64,000 nt of DNA from Acuticoccus sp. MNP-M23 (lineage in GTDB: Bacteria > Pseudomonadota > Alphaproteobacteria > Rhizobiales > Amorphaceae): NCBI RefSeq assembly GCF_031195445.1, contig NZ_CP133480.1, positions 4,456,501 through 4,520,500 on the forward strand, given 5' to 3'. The position numbers and the translations under genes are program-made. Each line of letters opens with the position of its first letter. The first letter of the stretch is position 1. The notes under the pieces were generated by a model. That model saw only the letters and a program-made list of their open reading frames with translations. It was not told the origin of the DNA and searched no databases. Of the stretch, positions 47,347 to 56,659 are shown in pieces.

Positions 47347-49509
47347 ATGCGCGCACTGAGCTATGAGACGGCCGGGGGCGTCCTCGTCCGCCGGCAGGAC
47401 CATCAAACCGAGTATGATGGCGCGCTTCTTCGCTGGCTGAAGCGTCTCGACACCGAGCGCGGCGTTGCGCTGGCCTCCAGCTACGAGTTCCCCGGCCGCT
47501 ACACGCGGTGGGAGTTTGCACTGGCGAGCCCGCCGCTGGCCGTGGAAAGCCGCGGCCGCACCGTCACCGCCACCGCCCTCAACGACCGCGGCGTGCCGCT
47601 TCTGGCGGCCGCCCGCGCCGCGTTCGAGGGGGCCGGGCTCACCGCGATCCAGGGTGTGAACAGCGTCGCCACCACCGTGCCGGAGCCGGACGGCGCGCTC
47701 ATGACCGAGGAAGACCGCAGCCGCCGTCCCTCTGTCTTCACCGCACTGCGGGCCTTGCGGGACTTTTTCGCCAGCGAGGCGGACGGCCAGCTCGGCCTCG
47801 TCGGCGCGTTCGGCTACGACCTTGCCTTCCAGTTCGACCCCATCGACGCGAAACTCGACCGCCCCGCCACCCAGCGCGACATGGTCCTCTACCTGCCGGA
47901 TGAAATTCTGGCCGTGGACCACCACGCCCGCCAGGCCACCCTTGCCCGCTTCGAATTCTCCTTTGGCGGCGAAAGCACCGAGGGCCGGGCCGCCAACAGC
48001 GAGCCGACGCCGCGTCCCGTTGCCGCCAACCACGTGCAGAACGACCACGAGCCCGGCGAATATGCCGAGACCGTGCGCCGCGCATTCGCGCATTTTGCGC
48101 GCGGTGACCTCTTCGAGGTGGTGCCCGGTCAGGTCTTCCGTGACGCGCTGTCCGATGCCCCGTCCGAAATCATGAAGCGGCTGTCGTCGATCAACCCCTC
48201 GCCCTACGGCTTCTTCGTCAACCTTGGCGAAGGGGAATATCTGGTCGGCGCCTCGCCTGAAATGTTCGTGCGCGTGACCGGAGCGCGGGTGGAAACGTGC
48301 CCCATTTCCGGCACCATCGCGCGGGGGCGCGATGCCATCGAGGACGAGGCGCAGGTCCGCAAGCTCCTCAACTCCGAAAAGGACGAGACGGAGCTGACCA
48401 TGTGCTCCGACGTGGACCGCAACGACAAGAGCCGCGTGTGCGACCCCGCCTCCATCCGCGTCCTCGGCCGGCGCCAGATCGAGATGTACTCCCGCCTCAT
48501 CCATACGGTGGATCACATCGAAGGCACCCTCCTGCCGGACCGCGATGCGCTGGATGCCTTCCTCTCCCACGCCTGGGCGGTGACGGTGACGGGCGCCCCC
48601 AAACGCCGCGCCATGCAGTTCATCGAGGACCATGAGCGCAGTCCGCGCGCCTGGTACGGCGGTGCCGTCGGCGTCGTGCACTTCAACGGAGACCTCAACA
48701 CGGGGCTGACGCTGCGCACCGTCCACATCAAGGACGGGATCGCCAACGTGCGCGCCGGTGCCACCGTACTCGCCGACTCCGATGCTGAAGCCGAAGAGCG
48801 CGAGACCGTGCTGAAGGCGTCCGCCATGCGCGCCGCCATCCGCGGCAATACCGGCGCGGCCGACGCCGCAGCCACATTGCCACCGCCCGGCACCGGCCGC
48901 CGCGCGTTGCTGGTGGACCACGACGACAGCTTCGTTCACACGCTGGGCGGCTATCTGCGCCGGTGCGGGCTGGATGTGACCACCGTGCGCGCGCCGCTCA
49001 CCGCCGCCATGCTGGACCGGTTCGGACCCGATCTTGTGGTCCTGTCGCCCGGCCCCGGCACCCCGGCCGATTTCGACTGCACCGCCGGCATCCGCCTCGT
49101 GCAGGCACGCGGCCTGCCGCTCTTCGGCGTCTGCCTCGGGCTTCAGGCCATCGTGGAAGCTTGCGGCGGTGAGCTTTCCCAGCTCGACGTGCCGATGCAT
49201 GGCAAGGCATCCGCCATCACCCTCAGCGGCAACGGCGCCCTGTTTGATGGCATTGATGGCGAGGTGGTGGTCGGCCGCTACCACTCGCTGGTGGCCGACC
49301 GCAGCCGACTGCCGTCCGTTCTGACCGTGGTGGCCGAAAGCGATGACGGCGCCGTCATGGCCATCGAGCACCGCGACGAGCCGATGCTTGCCGTGCAGTT
49401 TCACCCCGAAAGCATCATGTCGCTCGGCGGCAACGTCGGCATGCAGATTATCGAGAACGCCGTGCGCACGCTCCTGCGCGAGCCGAACCGGCAGCGCAAT
49501 GCCGCCTGA
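47347..49509 (+). CDS. trpE(G): Anthranilate synthase, fused TrpE-TrpG
   Basis: It makes anthranilate from chorismate and glutamine in tryptophan synthesis. The 720-residue fusion has a chorismate-binding domain ([44 protein letters not shown]-like region) followed by a class I glutamine amidotransferase with [12 protein letters not shown], nucleophile Cys in [10 protein letters not shown] and His/Glu in [10 protein letters not shown]. This fusion is typical of rhizobia and relatives. The ATG at 47347 gives the normal N-terminus; the frame opens at 47266. The usual Trp-rich leader peptide and attenuator are not seen upstream. Confidence 0.95.
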   Translation: MRALSYETAGGVLVRRQDHQTEYDGALLRWLKRLDTERGVALASSYEFPGRYTRWEFALASPPLAVESRGRTVTATALNDRGVPLLAAARAAFEGAGLTAIQGVNSVATTVPEPDGALMTEEDRSRRPSVFTALRALRDFFASEADGQLGLVGAFGYDLAFQFDPIDAKLDRPATQRDMVLYLPDEILAVDHHARQATLARFEFSFGGESTEGRAANSEPTPRPVAANHVQNDHEPGEYAETVRRAFAHFARGDLFEVVPGQVFRDALSDAPSEIMKRLSSINPSPYGFFVNLGEGEYLVGASPEMFVRVTGARVETCPISGTIARGRDAIEDEAQVRKLLNSEKDETELTMCSDVDRNDKSRVCDPASIRVLGRRQIEMYSRLIHTVDHIEGTLLPDRDALDAFLSHAWAVTVTGAPKRRAMQFIEDHERSPRAWYGGAVGVVHFNGDLNTGLTLRTVHIKDGIANVRAGATVLADSDAEAEERETVLKASAMRAAIRGNTGAADAAATLPPPGTGRRALLVDHDDSFVHTLGGYLRRCGLDVTTVRAPLTAAMLDRFGPDLVVLSPGPGTPADFDCTAGIRLVQARGLPLFGVCLGLQAIVEACGGELSQLDVPMHGKASAITLSGNGALFDGIDGEVVVGRYHSLVADRSRLPSVLTVVAESDDGAVMAIEHRDEPMLAVQFHPESIMSLGGNVGMQIIENAVRTLLREPNRQRNAA

Positions 49510-49536
49510 AACCGCGGGCGATCCGGTGCATCACCC

Positions 49537-50715
49537 ATGAGTGGCGGGGGCGCCGGGCGCCCTAAATTCGTCGTCCATGCCGGAATGCACAAGACCGGCT
49601 CCAGCGCGGTGCAGGCATTTTGCCGCAAGCATCCGCGGGTGCTGAAACGGCTCGGCATCGCCTACCCGCGGGCGTTCTACCAGAACCACAAGTTCGGCAC
49701 GATCTCGCTGTTCATGGACGAGCCGGCCAAACCGCGCGAGGATGTCAGCCATCGCCCGCGCGGCTATGCGCCGGACGACCTGAAACACGCCTTCGACGCT
49801 TTCCTCGAGCGCGCTGCGAAAAAGCGGCAGCATGTGCTTTTGTCCAGCGAAACGGCGGTGAACCTGTCCCCTGACGGGCTTCGCCGGCTGGACGAGGCTG
49901 CGGCCCCGTCCTTTGCGCCGGTGGAGATCGTCGCGCTCCTGCGTCCGCCGCTCTCCTTTGCGCAGAGCGCAAGCCAGCAGCGGCTGAAGGGCGGCATGTC
50001 GCTCGGCCGCCTCGAAGAACGCCTGCCGCTCCCCGAATATGAACGCCGTTTCGAGCACATGCTCGCCCACTTCGGGCCTGAGCGGCTGCATCTGGCGCCC
50101 TACCACCCGTCGACGCTGGTGGGCGGCGACGTGTTTCAGACCGTGGTCTCGCTGATGGGCCTCGACCCCGCCCCCGCCGCCGCACACCGCACGGAGCGGC
50201 GCAATACCGCCATGAGCCTCACCGCGGCGAAGGCCCTGTCCGTCTTCAACGCATGCATTCGCGAAAACGCAATCACCGCAGATGTGCCGGCTTCGCTTGC
50301 CGCCCGTTTCGACGATCCGGTCATGCACCGCTTCCATGACGGCTTTTCGATCAGTTTCCAGCGGCACGACACGCCGATGCGCCTGCTCCTGCCGGTCTTT
50401 ACCGGAATTTCCGGGCCGCCCTACCGCCTCACCGGCACGATGATGGACAACGTCACAGCCGCCTCCCGCAGCGATTGCGAATGGCTCTCCCGCAATTTCG
50501 ACATCGACATCCAGGCCTTCGACATTGCGCCAGACGAGGCAGTGCCGGCGGAAAGCCTCACGACTTTCGAGCCGGACGAGCTGGCGCGCATTGAAGCCGC
50601 GCTCGATGCGTTCATCGCCAATGCCGAAAACACGCTGCTGGAACTTGAGGAGCAGACGGCAACGCCGCTGTCTCGGGCGCGCAAGCTCTTCCGCGCCGTC
50701 ACAGGTATCGGCTGA
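49537..50715 (+). CDS. Sulfotransferase-like protein
   Basis: This 392-residue protein begins with a PAPS-binding-like P-loop, FVVHAGMHKTGSSAVQAFCR, the 5'-phosphosulfate loop pattern (GxxKTGS/T). A later Arg/Ser stretch (VEIVALLRPPLSFAQSASQQR) may correspond to the 3'-phosphate-binding motif. The acceptor is unknown; cell-surface sugars or small molecules are typical. It starts 27 bases after trpE(G), so it may be read from the same transcript without a shared pathway. The start shown is GTG/ATG-level certain within a few codons. Confidence 0.7.
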   Translation: MSGGGAGRPKFVVHAGMHKTGSSAVQAFCRKHPRVLKRLGIAYPRAFYQNHKFGTISLFMDEPAKPREDVSHRPRGYAPDDLKHAFDAFLERAAKKRQHVLLSSETAVNLSPDGLRRLDEAAAPSFAPVEIVALLRPPLSFAQSASQQRLKGGMSLGRLEERLPLPEYERRFEHMLAHFGPERLHLAPYHPSTLVGGDVFQTVVSLMGLDPAPAAAHRTERRNTAMSLTAAKALSVFNACIRENAITADVPASLAARFDDPVMHRFHDGFSISFQRHDTPMRLLLPVFTGISGPPYRLTGTMMDNVTAASRSDCEWLSRNFDIDIQAFDIAPDEAVPAESLTTFEPDELARIEAALDAFIANAENTLLELEEQTATPLSRARKLFRAVTGIG

Positions 50716-50736
50716 CCGCGGAGGCCAGACGCGCCG

Positions 50737-51030
50737 TCAGGACAGCGGGCAACTTTCGCGCTCGAAACGCCAGACCGGGGTATTTTGCGACATGCCGCAA
50801 CGCGCCAGCCGGTTGCGCCCGCTGACGGAAAGACAGACGCGCTCGCCCATCTCCACCCTTCGGCCCCTGGTGTCGGTGCAATAGCAATCGGGGTATGCAA
50901 ACCCCTCCTTGGCCGGCGGCGGAACGAACGGCGCAAGGCCCTTGGCATTCTGCGCAAGGCTCTCAGAAGCCGTCGCGAGCAGAAAACCGCCAAAGATCAG
51001 AGCAATAAAGCAATAAGCAATGCGGGCCAT
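50737..51030 (-). CDS. Small secreted Cys-rich protein
   Basis: This 97-residue protein has a signal peptide (IAYCFIALIFGGFLLATASESLAQ region, cleavage probable after SLAQ) and a short mature part with five cysteines: PDCYCTDTRGRRVEMGERVC, LARCGMSQ and ERESCPLS. Similar small periplasmic proteins occur in Hyphomicrobiales, but the function is unknown. The only in-frame start, the ATG at 51030, lies inside a perfect 13-bp hairpin and has no Shine-Dalgarno. It is downstream of the phytase-like gene on the same strand. Confidence 0.7.
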   Translation of the reverse strand: MARIAYCFIALIFGGFLLATASESLAQNAKGLAPFVPPPAKEGFAYPDCYCTDTRGRRVEMGERVCLSVSGRNRLARCGMSQNTPVWRFERESCPLS

Positions 51031-51054
51031 GGACGATTATTGTCCATGGCCCGC
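51022..51054 (-). promoter_or_regulatory. 13-bp perfect hairpin over a start codon
   Basis: GCGGGCCATGGAC at 51022-51034 pairs with GTCCATGGCCCGC at 51042-51054, loop of seven. On the minus strand the ATG of the 97-residue protein is buried in the 3' arm. A T-rich stretch follows, so the hairpin could also terminate the phytase-like transcript. Confidence 0.65.
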
Positions 51055-51101
51055 ACCCGTGGCAAGTCTTATGTGCCAATCACGAGGCTACCGGCGGCGT
51101 T

Positions 51102-53273
51102 CTATTTCAGATCGAAGGACCAGAAAAAGGTTTCGCCGGAGGAATCGTCCGTCCCGTCATTGTCGGTGACGGCGTAGGCCTTGCCGTTGGCATCGATGGC
51201 GAAGCCCTCAAGCTTGTCGACCGTGTAGCCGTTGTAGGCGGCAAGGTCCGGCAGGAAATCGCGCACCAGCGTCTTGTTCACGACTGGCAATTTTGCGCCC
51301 AGCTCGGCCGGCACCATCTCGGCAGTCGGCACGCTGTAAAGGCGCTTTACGCGGGCGTTGCCGCCAATCTGGTTGTCGCGCTCGACAATCAGAACGCGCT
51401 CGCCGTCAGCGGTGATTTCCGAAAGGCCCATCCACCCGGTCTCCGGCGTTTCGAGCGGATAGTGCACCGCGCCCCAGGCCCCGCTTTCAAGGTTGTAGCT
51501 GACGAGCTTGACGAGGCCCTTCTCGTCGTCTTTCCACTCGCGCTGCATGGCAATCCACAGCGTCTCGCCGATCTTCGTCACGCCTTCGGCGCCAAAGCGG
51601 ATCTCGTTGGCCAGCAGCGTATCGGGAAACGCCACCTCTTCGAGGATCGCACCGCTCGCATCCACATGGAGCAGCGCGTGAGGGATCTCCCGGTCGGTCC
51701 GCCCTTCGGATGCCAGCCAGAAGCCGCCTTCACCGTCGGTGCTGATGCCTTCGAGGTCGATCTTTTCGGCCGGGGCACCGTCACGCGTGACGGTCATGGC
51801 ATCGACGATGGCCGCCGGCGTCTGGGCGGCATCGATGACCAGGATCTGCGGGTTCGTGGAATAGAACGAATCCGTCACCGCATAGAGCCTCGCCGGTGCC
51901 GTATCGTCGGCAGCAAGGCCGGACAGCGCGCCCCAGGCAATCGGCGGCAGGTCGCCCTTGGTGGCCGACGCGATTGTCGGGTACACCGGCGCTGCATCCT
52001 GAAGCGCGTAGATCATCACATGCGCGCGGGGGCCGTTGTCTTCGCCGAGGTCGGCCTCGTTGGCGGTGACGAACAGGCCGCGCGCCGGGATCGCCACCGC
52101 CCCCTCAGGCGCAATGCCCGACGGGAGGAGCTGCTTCAGCGTCGGCACGCCGTCCGCCACCGTGTAGACCCCTGCCATGGAGCCACGCTCGGACAGGACG
52201 AAGGCGTACTGCGTCTCGCCGAACGTGCCGACCGCGAGACCCTCCGGCTCGACACCCTTGTTGCCCGAGCGCTTTTCCGGATAGTGCCCCGCCGCCGCAA
52301 CCGCATATTCGAACGACAGGCCGGAATCGAACACTTCGGTCCCGTCCATGTTGAAGACGGTGAAGCCGCGCGACCCGCCCTCATAGTCGCCCTCGTTGGC
52401 GATGATGAAGGTGTCGTTGTCCAGCCACTTCACCGCGTCCGGCTCGCGTTTCACGTCCGCCAGCGAACCGGCGAAATTGATTGCGCCCTCTTCCGCGGTC
52501 TCCACGTTATCGAGCGAAACGGCCCCGGCGGAGAAGTGGTTGAGCACCTTGCCGGTGCGGTCGAGCACGGCAATGTGGTTGTTCTCCTGCAGCGTCACGA
52601 CAATCTGGCCGTTGCCGTTGATGTCCACAAACTCGGGCTCGGGATCGCCGGGAGCAACGTCCGCAAGGCCGGTCACGTCGGCCTGGACCATGTTGTCGCA
52701 GTCGGGGGTGTTGTCTTCGAGCGGAATGATGGCGACCGAGCCGGCGGGCATCTGCGGGATGGCGCCGTCGTTCAGGTCTTCATCACGCTCGTTCTCGATG
52801 GCGATGGCGAGAAACGTGCCGTCCGGCGCCACTGCCGCCGAATCGGGCTGCCCGCCAAGGTCGCAGCTCTCCGTCACCGTGCCGGACGCGAGGTCGACGA
52901 TCTTCAGGATGCCGGAGGGGGCGGTAAAACTCTCGCTGGTGTTGACGGCGACGAACGCCTTGCCGGCGGAGAGAACGAGGGAGGTGGGCTCGCCATCCAG
53001 CATCACGGCGCCGCGGGGCTGGGGGGCGGCCGGGTCGGTGATGTCGATCATGCCGATCGCGCCGAGGGGGGAATCCGAATAGACCAGCATCATGCCGTCT
53101 TCGGTGGCGTCGATGATTTCCGGCGACGTTTCGGTCATCGGGTCTGCCTCGTCCGGCAGATTCTGCATGACCGCAAAGGATGCAATGCGGTTGAACGCGT
53201 CGGCATGGGCGTTTGTGGTGAGCGCCGTCGTGGCGAGAAGCGCAGCACCGAGCGCCAAGTGATTGATTTTCAT
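51102..53273 (-). CDS. Secreted phytase-like esterase / beta-propeller protein
   Basis: This exported 723-residue protein has a signal peptide at the N-terminus (MKINHLALGAALLATTALTT, then NAHADAF) and a repeated propeller-like body, with the C-terminal part matching the esterase-like activity of phytase family (KIDLEGISTDGEGGFWLASE, NEIRFGAEGVTKIGETLWI, VDKLEGFAIDANGKAYAVTD). The N-terminal part (MLVYSDSPLGAIGMIDI, GSVAIIPLEDN) is a choice-of-anchor/Cat-type propeller. Phosphate release from an extracellular ester is the likely role. GGGG lies just before the ATG at 53273. Confidence 0.82.
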   Translation of the reverse strand: MKINHLALGAALLATTALTTNAHADAFNRIASFAVMQNLPDEADPMTETSPEIIDATEDGMMLVYSDSPLGAIGMIDITDPAAPQPRGAVMLDGEPTSLVLSAGKAFVAVNTSESFTAPSGILKIVDLASGTVTESCDLGGQPDSAAVAPDGTFLAIAIENERDEDLNDGAIPQMPAGSVAIIPLEDNTPDCDNMVQADVTGLADVAPGDPEPEFVDINGNGQIVVTLQENNHIAVLDRTGKVLNHFSAGAVSLDNVETAEEGAINFAGSLADVKREPDAVKWLDNDTFIIANEGDYEGGSRGFTVFNMDGTEVFDSGLSFEYAVAAAGHYPEKRSGNKGVEPEGLAVGTFGETQYAFVLSERGSMAGVYTVADGVPTLKQLLPSGIAPEGAVAIPARGLFVTANEADLGEDNGPRAHVMIYALQDAAPVYPTIASATKGDLPPIAWGALSGLAADDTAPARLYAVTDSFYSTNPQILVIDAAQTPAAIVDAMTVTRDGAPAEKIDLEGISTDGEGGFWLASEGRTDREIPHALLHVDASGAILEEVAFPDTLLANEIRFGAEGVTKIGETLWIAMQREWKDDEKGLVKLVSYNLESGAWGAVHYPLETPETGWMGLSEITADGERVLIVERDNQIGGNARVKRLYSVPTAEMVPAELGAKLPVVNKTLVRDFLPDLAAYNGYTVDKLEGFAIDANGKAYAVTDNDGTDDSSGETFFWSFDLK

Positions 53274-53428
53274 GGGTCCCCTCACAGAATTTCGGGGAAC
53301 CTAGCGCCGCTCGATGATGGGTTTGTGACAGGGGCCGCCCGCCCGGTGCCCAACCGCGCCTGCACCCGAATGGGGTTGGGGCCACTTCGGCAATTCCTTT
53401 TCCGGCCAATCCCGCCTAAATCATCCCC

Positions 53429-53857
53429 ATGAACGATCAGGCTGAATCCGCGCGGAAACTTGAAGACGCCTTGCGGGCCGAAGGCGTGCGGATCACGCGC
53501 CAGCGGGCAGCCATCCTGCGCGTTCTGGCCGAAGCCGAAGACCACCCGGATGCAACCGAGCTGCATCGCCGCGCCAGAGACATCGACGAGTCCGTGTCGC
53601 TGGCCACCATCTACCGCACGCTGGCCGCTCTCGAAGAACAGGGCATTGTCCACCGCCACACTTTCGAAGGCACGCCGTCCCGCTTCGAGACGGCGGAGGC
53701 AGACCATCACGATCACATCATCGACGTGGACACCGGCGACGTGGTGGAATTCCGCTCCGACAAGATCGAGCGGCTGCAGGCCGAAATTGCGGCGGAACTC
53801 GGCTATGACGTGGTGCGCCACCGGCTGGAGCTTTATTGTCGGCGCCGCCGCGACTGA
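53429..53857 (+). CDS. fur: Fur-family metalloregulator (Fur/Mur)
   Basis: This 142-residue repressor has an N-terminal winged helix ([37 protein letters not shown]) and a C-terminal dimer domain with the metal motif [18 protein letters not shown]. There is no CxxC pair in the C-terminal region, as in rhizobial Mur (manganese-responsive) proteins; I cannot tell iron from manganese response. It is divergent from the phytase-like gene. No obvious Fur/MRS box was found in its own upstream region. Confidence 0.9.
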   Translation: MNDQAESARKLEDALRAEGVRITRQRAAILRVLAEAEDHPDATELHRRARDIDESVSLATIYRTLAALEEQGIVHRHTFEGTPSRFETAEADHHDHIIDVDTGDVVEFRSDKIERLQAEIAAELGYDVVRHRLELYCRRRRD

Positions 53858-54025
53858 GCCTATCCCATCGTCTTTTCGCGTTATCGCCGCCACCTTGGGC
53901 ATCGGATGCGCCGGTGGGGCTTGATAACAGGCCCATCGTTGCGCCACAGGTGAGGATGCGCGCATTGTGCGCAGCCGCCTTCTGCCGCGGCCCGTACCAG
54001 GGCGCCCCGAATTGAGGACCAATCG

Positions 54026-54601
54026 ATGAACCCCAGTCAGACTCTCCTTGCCGACCGCGTCTGGTCGCAGGGGCTTGTACGCAACATCACGCTTGCCATC
54101 GTCGGCTCGCTGGCCCTGTGGCTTTCGGCCAAGATCCACGTCCCCTTCTATCCCGTGCCGATGACGATGCAGACCTTTGCGGTGCTGGTGATCGGCATGG
54201 CCTACGGCTGGCGCCTCGGTGGCGCGACCGTGCTTCTGTATCTCGCCGAAGGTGCGTCCGGTCTTCCCGTCTTCTCCGGCACGCCGGAGCGGGGCATCGG
54301 GTTTGCCTACATGGTGGGGCCGACGGGCGGTTATCTTCTCGGCTTCGTCCTTGCCGCCGTCGTCACCGGGTTCCTCGCCGAGCGCCAGTGGGACCGCCGC
54401 GTCTCCACCACGCTGCTGGCCATGACGCTTGGCACCGCCATCATCATGGGCACCGGCGTGCTCTGGCTGGGCGCCGTGATCGGGTTCGACAAGGACGTTC
54501 TGGCACTTGGCGTGACGCCGTTCCTCCTGGGCGCCGTGTTCAAGATCGCACTGGCCAGCGCGGTCCTGCCGCTCACCTGGCACCTTTTGAAGCGACACTG
54601 A
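54026..54601 (+). CDS. bioY: Biotin transporter BioY (S component)
   Basis: This membrane protein of 191 residues is the biotin-binding S component of an ECF transporter. It has six predicted helices and the family phrases VPMTMQTFAVLVIGMAYGWR, YLAEGASGLPVFSG and GPTGGYLLGFVLAAVVTGFL. bioM/bioN are absent nearby, so it may work alone, as some solitary BioY do. GAGGA precedes the ATG. No BioR palindrome (TTATMKATAA) is seen in the 168 bases upstream. Confidence 0.93.
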   Translation: MNPSQTLLADRVWSQGLVRNITLAIVGSLALWLSAKIHVPFYPVPMTMQTFAVLVIGMAYGWRLGGATVLLYLAEGASGLPVFSGTPERGIGFAYMVGPTGGYLLGFVLAAVVTGFLAERQWDRRVSTTLLAMTLGTAIIMGTGVLWLGAVIGFDKDVLALGVTPFLLGAVFKIALASAVLPLTWHLLKRH

Positions 54602-54643
54602 GCGATCGGCTGCGGTGCCGCCCGTGGCACCGCAGCCACCATC

Positions 54644-55309
54644 ATGACCCGCACCCGCGTCAAAATCTGCTGCATCTCGTCAGCGTCCGAAGCAGGCATC
54701 GCCCTTGCTGCCGGCGCCGATGCGCTGGGTCTCGTGGGCGCCATGCCGACCGGGCCGGGGGTGATTGCGGACGACACCGTGCGCCACATTGCAGGTCAGG
54801 TGCCACCGCCGGTCACCCCGTTCCTTCTGACCTCCGAAGAGACCGCCGGCGGGATCCTCGCCCATGCCCGGCGCTGCGGTATCACCACCGTGCAAATTGT
54901 GCGGCATGTCGACCCTGCGGTGCACGACACACTGGCTGCAGAAGCACCGTGGCTGCGCCGGGTGCAGGTCATTCATGTGGAGGGGGACGACGCGCCGGCC
55001 CTGATCGGCCGCTACGCTGACCGGCCGCACGCATTTCTTCTCGATTCAGGACGCCCCGGCGCCGATGAGCTGGGCGGCACCGGCCGCCGTCACGACTGGG
55101 CGGTGAGCGCAAGGTGCGTCCGTGCCGCCGCGCGCCCGGTGTTTCTGGCAGGCGGGCTCAACCCGGACAATGCCGCCGACGCGATCCGCACGGTCCGCCC
55201 CTACGGCCTCGACATCTGCTCCGGCGTGCGCGATGCGGCGGGCCTCAGCGAAAACCTCGTCAGCGCCTTCATGGATGCGGTGCGAACGGCAGACGGCGCT
55301 GCGGCCTAG
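54644..55309 (+). CDS. Phosphoribosylanthranilate isomerase-like protein
   Basis: This TIM-barrel protein of 221 residues is of the TrpF family. Catalytic positions are conserved: Cys in VKICCIS and Asp in FLLDSGRPG; phosphate-binding loops are FLAGGLNPDNAADAI and GLDICSGV. The usual KICGIT is KICCIS and the next segment, after GADALGLVGAMP, lacks the Ser-Pro-Arg element of true TrpF, so substrate may differ. It is isolated from other trp genes except for trpE(G) 5 kb away. Its stop codon TAG lies in the arm of a palindromic repeat. Confidence 0.75.
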   Translation: MTRTRVKICCISSASEAGIALAAGADALGLVGAMPTGPGVIADDTVRHIAGQVPPPVTPFLLTSEETAGGILAHARRCGITTVQIVRHVDPAVHDTLAAEAPWLRRVQVIHVEGDDAPALIGRYADRPHAFLLDSGRPGADELGGTGRRHDWAVSARCVRAAARPVFLAGGLNPDNAADAIRTVRPYGLDICSGVRDAAGLSENLVSAFMDAVRTADGAAA

Positions 55310-55442
55310 GCTCCGGACCCAATCAGGGCAAGGCCTGCGCGCCGTTTCGGCTTGCCGTGGCAAGGCGCGTGGACGCAGGAAACCCGGCGGGTTTTCAAGG
55401 CCGCGCAACGCAGGCTCAGCCCTGATTGGATCCGGAGCCTAG
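55306..55442. repeat. 137-bp palindromic repeat element (REP/MITE-like)
   Basis: Terminal inverted repeats of 24 bases, 55306-55329 and 55419-55442, differ at only one base and begin and end with CTAG. The inner part holds further short inverted repeats (for example GCCTGCG and CGCAGGC, and GAAACCC/GGGTTTTC). It exactly fills the gap between two convergent genes; both stop codons (TAG) lie in its ends. No second copy was found in the window. Confidence 0.75.
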
Positions 55443-56659
55443 TCGTCGATATCCCGGTCGCGCCAGGCTCTGAGGCCAGCAAGCGCGCACACGACCACAA
55501 GGCCGACGATATTGGCCGCAAGGCCCGGAATGCCGAGGGGCACCGTGCCGATGGGTGCGATGCTGAAGGCGTAGATGCCCAGCGCGACGGCAGCGAGCCA
55601 GACGACAATGCCCCAGCTGGCGGCAAGCCACAGGCCGATGGACACCACCGGCGCCAGCACCGCCGACACCATCACCGCCAGCCACGGTCCTTCCGGCGCA
55701 TGCCAGGCGATGGTGAGATTGGCATCCAGATAGCCGATCAGCCGGCCCCAGATCAGCACCGTGACCGCAAGCCAGGCCACCCCGACGAGCCGCATGAGAC
55801 TGGCCTGAACCAGCCACAGCGCATCGCGTTCCTCCTCTTCGGCCGCCTCCAGCGGCGCTTCCTGGGAGGTCATCGACAGGATCGCCGCGCGGGAGGACGA
55901 CATCCGCGTTCGCGATCGGCCGAGATCCCACCTGGATTTCGCGCGGGCCGGCGAAGCAAATTCCGGCTCGCTGAGAGCCGGCGCCGGCAAGGCAACGCGC
56001 CCTGGGGCCGGACGCGCCTTGCGGGGCGCCTGCGGCGGCGTGGTCGTCGCTGGCAGCTGCGCCGGGCGGCCGGTTCGCTCCGCCGCGGGGCGCTGGGCCT
56101 TGGCTGGCGCGGTGGGGCGCCCCTTGGGGGGGCTGACCGGCACCACCGCATTTGATGGGCCGGACGACGGCGCAGGCCCGGCCTTCGCGCGCGGCGGGCG
56201 CTGGGCGGGCGCGGCGGTTTCCTGCGAGGGCACCGGCACAGTGCCGGCCGCCTTCGGCGCTTCGGCAGCGGGCGGCGGTTCGGCGGCTGCCTCAGTGCCC
56301 GTTTCGGGCGCTGCACCGGTTTCCTCCGCGGGCTCGTCTTTTTGCTGGGCTGCACCGGCGTTGACAGATTTGCGGAGCTTGGCAATGCGGCTGGCAGCGC
56401 TTTCGTAGCGCGCACGCTCGCTGCGCGGCACCATCTGCATCTGCACGGGGATCGCCTGCCCGGCAGGCGCGTTTTCCGCCTCGGCCTTGTTTTCGGGCGC
56501 ATCGCGGTCCGCATTTTCCGCGGCGTCCGGCGCCTTCGCTTCAGGCGCCCCGGCTTCGTCCAGCGCCTCAGGGGGCTCGGTCGACGTTGGTGCGTCCGGT
56601 GTCTTGTCGTCGTTCGGTTTTTCGGCGGGGTCGGCCTTCTTGCCGTCTCCTGCCGTCAT
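55439..56659 (-). CDS. Pro/Ala-rich protein with C-terminal membrane domain (DUF6163-like)
   Basis: This 406-residue protein has a long disordered N-terminal half (Ala, Pro, Glu rich, 1-255) with PVQMQMVPRSERARYESAASR as a short conserved-looking island, then four hydrophobic helices from about 285 to 395 (LVGVAWLAVTVLIWGRLIG, WLAVMVSAVLAPVVSIGLWL, GIPGLAANIVGLVVV). The membrane part resembles DUF6163 proteins of Hyphomicrobiales; the function is unknown. Its start overlaps the stop of the hydroxyisobutyryl-CoA hydrolase gene by four bases. Confidence 0.65.
   Translation of the reverse strand: MTAGDGKKADPAEKPNDDKTPDAPTSTEPPEALDEAGAPEAKAPDAAENADRDAPENKAEAENAPAGQAIPVQMQMVPRSERARYESAASRIAKLRKSVNAGAAQQKDEPAEETGAAPETGTEAAAEPPPAAEAPKAAGTVPVPSQETAAPAQRPPRAKAGPAPSSGPSNAVVPVSPPKGRPTAPAKAQRPAAERTGRPAQLPATTTPPQAPRKARPAPGRVALPAPALSEPEFASPARAKSRWDLGRSRTRMSSSRAAILSMTSQEAPLEAAEEEERDALWLVQASLMRLVGVAWLAVTVLIWGRLIGYLDANLTIAWHAPEGPWLAVMVSAVLAPVVSIGLWLAASWGIVVWLAAVALGIYAFSIAPIGTVPLGIPGLAANIVGLVVVCALAGLRAWRDRDIDD

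Noticed and set aside
46939-49404. 821-residue open frame on the minus strand
   Set aside because: It is antisense to ycaO and trpE(G); the composition (His, Gly, Val and Asp repeats) is that of a shadow frame.
53858-54025. BioR or Fur operator upstream of bioY
   Set aside because: No TTATMKATAA-type palindrome or Fur-like box is present in this stretch.
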